Assembly (NCBI RefSeq): GCF_013344685.1
Contig: NZ_CP050137.1
Coordinates: forward strand, 2,969,001-3,033,000
Length of the DNA: 64,000 nucleotides
Direction: 5' to 3'
Origin: Sphingomonas sp. CL5.1
Lineage (GTDB): Bacteria; Pseudomonadota; Alphaproteobacteria; Sphingomonadales; Sphingomonadaceae
Shown here piece after piece: positions 56,697-64,000 of the stretch (positions are counted from its first letter, which is position 1; each line of letters starts with the position of its first letter). The notes under the pieces are model-generated. The model did no database searches, was not told the DNA's origin, and was given only the letters and a program-made list of their open reading frames with translations. Both the position numbers and the translations under genes were made by a program.

Positions 56697-57242
56697 TCAC
56701 CGGCCGAGCGGATGGCGCAGCACCGGGGCATAGCTCGCCCCGTCATGCCCGAGCCGGCTTTCGTAGAGGATCAGCTCGTCCATCGCGAAGGGCGCGCTGG
56801 AGAGCGTGGCGTGATCCGCCAGCCAGCGTTCGATCATCGCGCCATGCCCCGCGCCGCGCGGCAGCCGCGCGAGCGTGATGTGCGGCAGATAGGCACGCCG
56901 CTCCGGCTCCAGTCCGAGCCGCACCAGCGCGTGATCGACCTTGCGGTGGAGCGCCGCCAGCGCCTCGTGCGGGGCGACCGCCGCCCACAGCGCATCGGTC
57001 CGCCCGCGCTTGTCGAACCGGCCGACGCCGGCGAGCGCGACCTCCGGCGCGGCCGCCGCGACGCCGGACAGCGCCAGCGCGATCTCCTCCGCCAGCGGCC
57101 GCTCGACCTCGCCGATGAAGCGCAGCGTGAGGTGGAGCTGGGCATCGTCCTGCCAGCGCGCGCCGGGCACGCCGCCCATCGCCCGCATGAGCGCGGCGCG
57201 GATCGCCTGGGGAGGGCGCAGGGCGACGAACAGGCGGTGCAT
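56697..57242 (-). CDS. thpR: RNA 2',3'-cyclic phosphodiesterase (2'-5' RNA ligase family)
   Basis: 181-residue 2H phosphoesterase. Both HxT motifs are present: LHLTLRFIGEV (near residue 43) and YLPHITLARLPRG (near residue 123). The start at 57242 gives MHRLFVALRPPQAIR, the usual N-terminus, and excludes a 26-residue upstream extension. Members open 2',3'-cyclic phosphates in RNA; a physiological role is not settled. It is convergent with the RNB gene (three-base gap) and divergent from the Bax-inhibitor gene. Confidence 0.92.
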   Translation of the reverse strand: MHRLFVALRPPQAIRAALMRAMGGVPGARWQDDAQLHLTLRFIGEVERPLAEEIALALSGVAAAAPEVALAGVGRFDKRGRTDALWAAVAPHEALAALHRKVDHALVRLGLEPERRAYLPHITLARLPRGAGHGAMIERWLADHATLSSAPFAMDELILYESRLGHDGASYAPVLRHPLGR

Positions 57243-57287
57243 CGGGCTGACCTTTTTGTAACGAAAGATTGCTCCGGGGCGGCTCGC

Positions 57288-57316
57288 TTGAAAAATTCGG
57301 CCGCGCAGGCAATATT
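57288..57316 (+). promoter_or_regulatory. Candidate promoter of the Bax-inhibitor-1 family gene
   Basis: TTGAAA (57288-57293), a 17-base spacer and AATATT (57311-57316), on the plus strand, 49 bases upstream of the start codon. Matches are five of six to the -35 and four of six to the -10. It is in the 122-base divergent gap with thpR. Confidence 0.55.
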
Positions 57317-57364
57317 TCACACATTCCGGCGCAATTCATTGCCGGACAAAGGAGCGAAGTGACA

Positions 57365-58114
57365 ATGGCTAACTGGTCCGACCCCCGGCCGACCGCCGCC
57401 CCGTTCGGGACGAGCGCCGCCGATACGCGCGGTGCCGCGTATGACGCGGGTCTCCGGTCTTACATGCTGTCGGTCTACAATTACATGGCGTCCGGCGTGT
57501 TGCTGACCGGGATCGTGGCGCTGCTGTTCGCCAGCGGCGGGCGCGACAGCATGGCCGCGCAGGTGTTCATGGCGCCCGGCATCCTGAAATATCTCGTTAT
57601 CTTCTCGCCGCTCGCCTTCATCATGGTGCTGAACTTCGGGCTGAACCGCCTGTCGACCGGCGCGGCGCAGATGATCTTCTGGGCCTTCGCCGCCGTGATG
57701 GGCGTGTCGATGTCGACGATCTTCCTCGTCTATACCGGCACCTCGATCGCCATCACCTTCTTCGCCACCGCCGTCGCCTTCCTGTCGCTCAGCCTCTACG
57801 GCTATTCGACGAAGCGCGACCTGTCGGGTTTCGGCACCTTCCTCATCATGGGCGTGGTCGGCATCATCGTCGCCTCGCTGCTCAACCTGTGGTTCAAGTC
57901 GCCCGCGATGGCGATGGTCATCAGCGCGGTCGGCGTGCTGCTGTTCGCCGGCCTCACCGCCTATGACACGCAGCGGATCAAGAGCATGTATGCCTATGTC
58001 GCCGGCACCGACATGGTCGGCAAGATGGTCATCATGGGCGCGCTGTCGCTCTACCTCGACTTCGTCAACATGTTCCAGTTCCTGCTGTCCTTCATGGGCA
58101 ACAACCGCAACTGA
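57365..58114 (+). CDS. Bax inhibitor-1/YccA family membrane protein
   Basis: 249-residue protein with seven predicted membrane helices. Characteristic segments include LRSYMLSVYNYMASGVLLTG, the STGAAQMIFWAFAAVMGVSM helix, GYSTKRDLSGFG and the C-terminal Asp-containing AYDTQRIKSMYAY. Family members are calcium channels or membrane-protease modulators (YccA inhibits FtsH in E. coli); the function here is not known. ATG 57365 is preceded by AAAGGAGCGAAG. The gene ends at a strong terminator and is monocistronic. Confidence 0.93.
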   Translation: MANWSDPRPTAAPFGTSAADTRGAAYDAGLRSYMLSVYNYMASGVLLTGIVALLFASGGRDSMAAQVFMAPGILKYLVIFSPLAFIMVLNFGLNRLSTGAAQMIFWAFAAVMGVSMSTIFLVYTGTSIAITFFATAVAFLSLSLYGYSTKRDLSGFGTFLIMGVVGIIVASLLNLWFKSPAMAMVISAVGVLLFAGLTAYDTQRIKSMYAYVAGTDMVGKMVIMGALSLYLDFVNMFQFLLSFMGNNRN

Positions 58115-58136
58115 TCGCGGCGACGCGCTGAAAGCC

Positions 58137-58171
58137 AGGCCCGGCGGGGAGACCTGCCGGGCCTTTCTTTT
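58137..58171 (+). terminator. Rho-independent terminator after the Bax-inhibitor-1 gene
   Basis: The stem AGGCCCGGCGGG / CCTGCCGGGCCT (12 pairs, one G-T) closes on a GAGA tetraloop and is followed by TTCTTTT. Confidence 0.88.
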
Positions 58172-58247
58172 GCGGCCGGCAGCCCCCCGGCTACCTATCG
58201 TTAACCATGTCGTGTCAGGGTGGCGGCTCGCAACAGGGACCGTATCG

Positions 58248-58556
58248 ATGACCGCCCGCGCCAAGCCCAAGGATGCCCGTCGCGCCCCGCGCTCGCCAGT
58301 AGAGTGCCGCGCGACCGCGCGCGTCGCCGTCTCGGTCGAGCTGCTCGACGCATCGGTCAACGGCATCCGCGCGCGCCTGTCGATTCCGCTGCCGGTCGGC
58401 ACCACGCTGAAGATGGGATTGCCGGGCGGGGTGCAGCGCCATGCGCGGATCATCTGGAGCACTGATGGCGAGATCGGCTGCGAGTTCCTCGCGCCGCTGT
58501 CGAGCGAGGAACTGGAGTCGCTGCTCGCCGCGACGCCGGACGCGCGCCCGCGCTGA
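58248..58556 (+). CDS. PilZ-domain protein
   Basis: 102-residue protein with a PilZ fold, a cyclic-di-GMP receptor domain. The Arg-rich motif RRAPR and the second motif DASVNG (D-x-S-x-x-G) near residue 38 are the expected c-di-GMP-binding elements. VQRHARIIWSTDGEIGCEFL is the typical C-terminal part of the domain. No output domain is fused. ATG 58248 has ACAGGGAC upstream, at somewhat long distance. Single gene between a terminator and a 166-base gap in which I see nothing coding. Confidence 0.85.
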   Translation: MTARAKPKDARRAPRSPVECRATARVAVSVELLDASVNGIRARLSIPLPVGTTLKMGLPGGVQRHARIIWSTDGEIGCEFLAPLSSEELESLLAATPDARPR

Positions 58557-58656
58557 TCTCCACGCCGCCCGCGACCGCCGCGGGCATCATCGTCGAAGCC
58601 CCGAAAGACGTTCTGCGCTATACAAATTGCGCGGTGCCGCCAGTTTCGCCGCTTGA

Positions 58657-61076
<2,420 letters not shown>

Positions 61077-61081
61077 CGAGG

Positions 61082-62368
61082 ATGGCGCGTTTCAACTTCC
61101 GCCTGCCCGATATCGGCGAAGGCATTTCCGAGGCCGAGATCGTCGCGTGGCACGTCAAGGTCGGCGACCGGGTCGAGGAGGACCAGCAGATCGCCGACAT
61201 GATGACCGACAAGGCGACGGTCGAGATGGAAAGCCCGGTCTCGGGCACCGTCGTCGAGCTGGCCGGCGAGGTCGGCGATCAGGTGTCGATCGGTTCGACG
61301 CTGGTGGTGATCGAGATCGACGGCGAGGAGGAAGCGGCCGTCGAGATCGAGGAGGAGACGCCGGGATCGGCGGTGGCGGAGCCGGTCGCGGTGGTGGAGA
61401 GCGTCTCGCACCCGGAACTCGCCGCTCCGGCTCCCGTCGAGGCCGCTCCGGCAGCCGCCAACAACGCGGAGCGTTCTGCGCCGAAGGACGAGGCACATGC
61501 GGCTCCCCACGTCCTCGCATCGCCCGCCGTTCGCGCCCGTGCGCGTGATCTCGGCATCGACCTGGCGCAGGTGAAGCCGGCGGAGGGCGATCGCGTCCGC
61601 CACGCCGATCTCGACGCCTATCTGCGCTATGCCTCGGGACAGGGCTATCTCGCGCCGCACGCCAGCCGCGCGCGGGCTGACGAGCAGGTCAGGGTGATCG
61701 GGATGCGCCGCCGCATCGCCGAGAACATGGCCGCCGCGAAGCGCCACATCCCGCATTTCACCTATGTCGACGAGATCGACGTGACCGAGCTGGAGCGCGT
61801 CCGCGCCGATCTCAACGCGATGCGTGGTGGCCGGCCGAAGCTGACGATGCTGCCGCTGCTGATCGTCGCGATCTGCCGCAGCCTGCCGCAATTCCCGATG
61901 CTCAACGCGCGCTATGATGACGAGGCGGGCGTGGTTACGCGTTCGGGCCGTGTCCACCTCGGCATGGCGACGCAGACCGATGCGGGCCTGACCGTGCCGG
62001 TGATCCGGGACGCGCAGGACAGAAACGTCTGGCAGCTCGCGGCCGAGATTACGCGGCTGGCGGACGCCGCGCGCGCCTCCAGGCTGAAGCCGGAGGAGCT
62101 GGGCGGCGGCACGATCACCGTCACCAGCCTCGGCCCGCTCGGCGGCATCGCGACCACCCCCGTCATCAACCGGCCGGAAGTGGCGATCATCGGCCCGAAC
62201 AAGATCGTCGAGCGCCCGGTGTTCCGTGGCGATGACATCGTGCGGGCGAAGCTGATGAACCTGTCGATCAGCTGCGACCATCGCGTCGTCGACGGATGGG
62301 ACGCGGCCAGCTACGTCCAGGCGCTCAGGAAGCTGCTCGAAACCCCGGTGCTGCTGTTCGCCGATTGA
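61082..62368 (+). CDS. bkdB: Branched-chain 2-oxoacid dehydrogenase E2 component (dihydrolipoamide acyltransferase)
   Basis: 428-residue core enzyme that transfers the acyl group from lipoate to CoA. Residues 1-80 form a lipoyl domain with the lipoylated Lys in MTDKATVEME. An Ala/Pro/Glu-rich linker leads to a peripheral subunit-binding domain (about 140-180: ASPAVRARARDLGIDLAQVK). The catalytic domain ends with SISCDHRVVDGWDAA, containing the HxxxDG active site. No lpd (E3) gene follows; E3 must be supplied from elsewhere. ATG 61082 is followed by a terminator hairpin after the gene. Confidence 0.96.
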   Translation: MARFNFRLPDIGEGISEAEIVAWHVKVGDRVEEDQQIADMMTDKATVEMESPVSGTVVELAGEVGDQVSIGSTLVVIEIDGEEEAAVEIEEETPGSAVAEPVAVVESVSHPELAAPAPVEAAPAAANNAERSAPKDEAHAAPHVLASPAVRARARDLGIDLAQVKPAEGDRVRHADLDAYLRYASGQGYLAPHASRARADEQVRVIGMRRRIAENMAAAKRHIPHFTYVDEIDVTELERVRADLNAMRGGRPKLTMLPLLIVAICRSLPQFPMLNARYDDEAGVVTRSGRVHLGMATQTDAGLTVPVIRDAQDRNVWQLAAEITRLADAARASRLKPEELGGGTITVTSLGPLGGIATTPVINRPEVAIIGPNKIVERPVFRGDDIVRAKLMNLSISCDHRVVDGWDAASYVQALRKLLETPVLLFAD

Positions 62369-62377
62369 TCGCGCGAG

Positions 62378-62409
62378 GCGCCGGCCGCGGGCGAGCCGCC
62401 GGCGCTTTT
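62378..62409 (+). terminator. Rho-independent terminator after bkdB
   Basis: The 8-bp stem GCGCCGGC / GCCGGCGC with a 12-base loop is followed by TTTT, ten bases after the bkdB stop. It may also work for the convergent small membrane protein gene. Confidence 0.75.
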
Positions 62410-62414
62410 CGATC

Positions 62415-62558
62415 CTATACCCGGCGGCCGGTGAAAAGCTGGACCAGCCCGACCACCAGCGCGACGATCAGCAGGATGTGGATCAGCCCGCCCGCGATAT
62501 GCAGGCTGAAGCCGAGCAGCCACAGGATCAGCAGGATTACGACAATGGTCCAGAGCAT
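62415..62558 (-). CDS. Lmo0937-type 47-residue membrane protein
   Basis: A 47-residue protein with two hydrophobic segments (LWTIVVILLILWLLGFSL and GLIHILLIVALVVGLVQLF) and a final basic GRRV. Length and pattern match the small lmo0937 or DUF5670 family membrane proteins common in many bacteria, of unknown function and often stress-induced. ATG 62558 has AGGAAGAACG directly upstream. It overlaps no other gene and is convergent with bkdB. The 142 bases up to the next gene hold nothing recognisable. Confidence 0.82.
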   Translation of the reverse strand: MLWTIVVILLILWLLGFSLHIAGGLIHILLIVALVVGLVQLFTGRRV

Positions 62559-62700
62559 CGTTCTTCCTCTCCATCTGGAATGGGACGAGAACGTGCATCC
62601 TGTCGAAACCGTTCCGAAACGCAGCAGCGCGTCCCGCGCTTCACGCTGAAGCCGAGGAGCGGGCGAAGCGCGCGGCCGGCCTCGCCCGAGCCGTCGCGGG

Positions 62701-63396
62701 TCAGGCGGCCAGCGCCGCCTCGGCCTGCGCGAGCGCCCTGGGGTCGTCCACGTCCAGCCACCAGGCGTCGCCGATATCGGTGACGCGCGCGCCGCCAGTC
62801 GTCGCCAGCGCCTCAACCCCGGCGGAGATCGACCCGCTGCCCCCCGCCGCGATGCTGGCGCGCAGCGCGTCGTGGAAGCGCCCGTCGACCGCGAACACGC
62901 CGCAATCGAACGCATCGTAATCGGGGAGATGCTTGCCGATCGCGACGATCCGGTCGCCGTCGGTGCGCACGCGCGTCACGTCGTCGAGATCGACCAGCGG
63001 ATTGTCGAGCCGCCGGTCGATCGCCAGCGTCAGCGGCGCATTCGGGGCGGCGATGGCGCGCGCGACGATCGCCGGATCGAACAGATGGTCGGCCATCATC
63101 AGCAGATGCCGCTCCGGCCCGATCGCATCGGCGCCGGTCAGCACCGAATGGCCGTTGGCGAGCGACCAGTCCGCCGTGCGGACGCAGGCGATCGCAGGGT
63201 CGAGCGCGCGGAGAAAGCTCTCCAGCGCCTCCGCCTCATGCCCGGTGACGACGGTGAAGCCGCTCGCGCCGCCGGCCCGCGCCGCCGCGATGACGCGTGC
63301 GATCAGCGGCACGCCCGCGACGGGGGTCAGCGGCTTGGAGGGGGACACCGCGCGCAGCCGGCTACCATAGCCGGCCGCGACGATGAGCGCCTTCAC
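62701..63396 (-). CDS. Nucleotidyltransferase, probably inositol-phosphate or sugar-phosphate type
   Basis: 231-residue NTP-transferase. The nucleotide-binding loop [14 protein letters not shown], the [17 protein letters not shown] motif and the metal/Asp motif MMADHLFDP are all intact. It is coupled by ATGA to myo-inositol-1-phosphate synthase, which makes an inositol-1-phosphate cytidylyltransferase the most likely function (CTP plus inositol-1-phosphate to CDP-inositol). A cytidylyl- or guanylyltransferase with a sugar phosphate is the alternative. Unlike the fused protein at 44698, it is a single-domain enzyme. Confidence 0.82.
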   Translation of the reverse strand: MKALIVAAGYGSRLRAVSPSKPLTPVAGVPLIARVIAAARAGGASGFTVVTGHEAEALESFLRALDPAIACVRTADWSLANGHSVLTGADAIGPERHLLMMADHLFDPAIVARAIAAPNAPLTLAIDRRLDNPLVDLDDVTRVRTDGDRIVAIGKHLPDYDAFDCGVFAVDGRFHDALRASIAAGGSGSISAGVEALATTGGARVTDIGDAWWLDVDDPRALAQAEAALAA

Positions 63397-64000
63397 TCGG
63401 CGGCGAGCCGCGCGTCGGCGTGGATGAAATCGTCGGTCATCTGCGCGGCGATATCGTCGGTATATTGCTCCGGCGGGTGCTTGCAGAAGAAGGAGGACGG
63501 GCCGGTCAGCGCGCCGGCGAGGCCGCGATCGAGCCCGAGCTTGCAGCAGCGGATCGCATCCACCACCACGGCGGCGGAATTGGGGCTGTCCTCCACCGAA
63601 AGGCGCAGTTCGAGGTTCATCGGCACGTCGCCGAACAGATTGCCCTCAAGCCGCAGGAAGCACAATTTGTTGTCATGCAGCCACGGGATGTAATCGGACG
63701 GGCCGACGTGGATATTCTCGTCCGCCAGCCGCTCCGCGAGCACGGCCTGCACGGCCTCCGTCTTCGATTCCTTCTTGCTCGACAAGCGGTTGCGATCGAG
63801 CATGTTCATGAAATCGGTGTTACCGCCGGTGTTGAGCTGATAGGTGTGATCGATCGTCACGCCGCGGCTCTTGAACAGGTTCGACAGGACGCGGTGCACG
63901 ATCGTCGCGCCGACCTGCGCCTTCACGTCGTCGCCGATGATCGGCAGCCCGGCCTTGGTGAAGCGCGCTTCCCATTCCGGGTTGGACGCGATGAACACCG
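63393..64000 (-). CDS. Myo-inositol-1-phosphate synthase (C-terminal part, cut by window edge)
   Basis: Converts glucose-6-phosphate to inositol-1-phosphate with NAD. About 202 residues are present; the N-terminus lies beyond the right edge. The strongly conserved core is clear: [58 protein letters not shown] and the C-terminal [20 protein letters not shown]. The stop overlaps the nucleotidyltransferase start by four bases, forming an inositol-phosphate operon. The genes upstream of it, off the window, may show whether the product is a phospholipid or another inositol compound. Confidence 0.93.
   Translation of the reverse strand, partial: VFIASNPEWEARFTKAGLPIIGDDVKAQVGATIVHRVLSNLFKSRGVTIDHTYQLNTGGNTDFMNMLDRNRLSSKKESKTEAVQAVLAERLADENIHVGPSDYIPWLHDNKLCFLRLEGNLFGDVPMNLELRLSVEDSPNSAAVVVDAIRCCKLGLDRGLAGALTGPSSFFCKHPPEQYTDDIAAQMTDDFIHADARLAAE

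Overview
The window is high-GC (roughly two-thirds G+C), densely packed bacterial chromosome. It most resembles an alphaproteobacterium of the Sphingomonadales, probably Sphingomonas or a close relative. Reasons: a nuoA-N operon running into birA, coaX, an RNase J gene and a small DUF1467 gene; PDH E1 beta carrying its own lipoyl domain; LexA operators of the alphaproteobacterial GTTC-N7-GTTC type; and several proteins of sphingomonad appearance. I see no rRNA, tRNA, CRISPR array, prophage or complete insertion sequence. Almost everything is core metabolism.

Layout. 1-1656 (minus): a cut-off lytic-transglycosylase-like gene coupled to a degenerate uracil-DNA-glycosylase-like gene. 1765-5847 (plus): ETF-ubiquinone oxidoreductase, a secreted TPR protein and ispE. 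5859-7110: recA with a LexA box and a terminator. 7172-11257: a methyltransferase, a GNAT acetyltransferase, and an MFS transporter-cysK operon. 11386-13855: pyruvate dehydrogenase E1 alpha and beta. 13913-17117 (minus): two TadE-like pseudopilins and a TadG-like VWA protein. 17187-19678: a short squalene/phytoene-synthase-fold protein, an EF-hand protein and trmFO. 19707-19976: a 266-bp element with perfect 31-bp terminal inverted repeats between TA dinucleotides. 19988-23889: YhhN, a DsbA/FrnE-like protein, a STAS-like protein, thiE, efp and an inositol-monophosphatase family gene. 24106-42214: the 14-gene complex I operon, then birA (apparently from a CTG codon), coaX, rnj and DUF1467.

42220-48326: a large coiled-coil membrane protein, a membrane-anchored nucleotidyltransferase-like protein, a DUF2336 protein and a histidine-kinase-like protein lacking the phospho-acceptor His. 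48387-51118 (minus): gltX-gltA. 51148-57242: comEC, lexA (three GAAC half-sites over its promoter), moeA, an RNB-domain ribonuclease and thpR. 57365-58556: a Bax-inhibitor-1 family protein and a PilZ protein. 58723-62368: a branched-chain 2-oxoacid dehydrogenase operon (E1 alpha, E1 beta, E2). 62415-64000 (minus): a 47-residue membrane protein, a sugar/inositol-phosphate-type nucleotidyltransferase and the end of myo-inositol-1-phosphate synthase.

How the genes work together. ETF-QO, complex I, citrate synthase, PDH E1 and the BCKDH operon together feed and run an aerobic respiratory chain. recA and lexA carry matching operators and form the core of an SOS regulon. Several proteins look like known enzymes that have lost catalytic residues: the UDG-like, kinase-like, squalene-synthase-like and nucleotidyltransferase/phosphatidyltransferase-like proteins. 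Together with the TA-flanked element, these are the least explained parts of the window.
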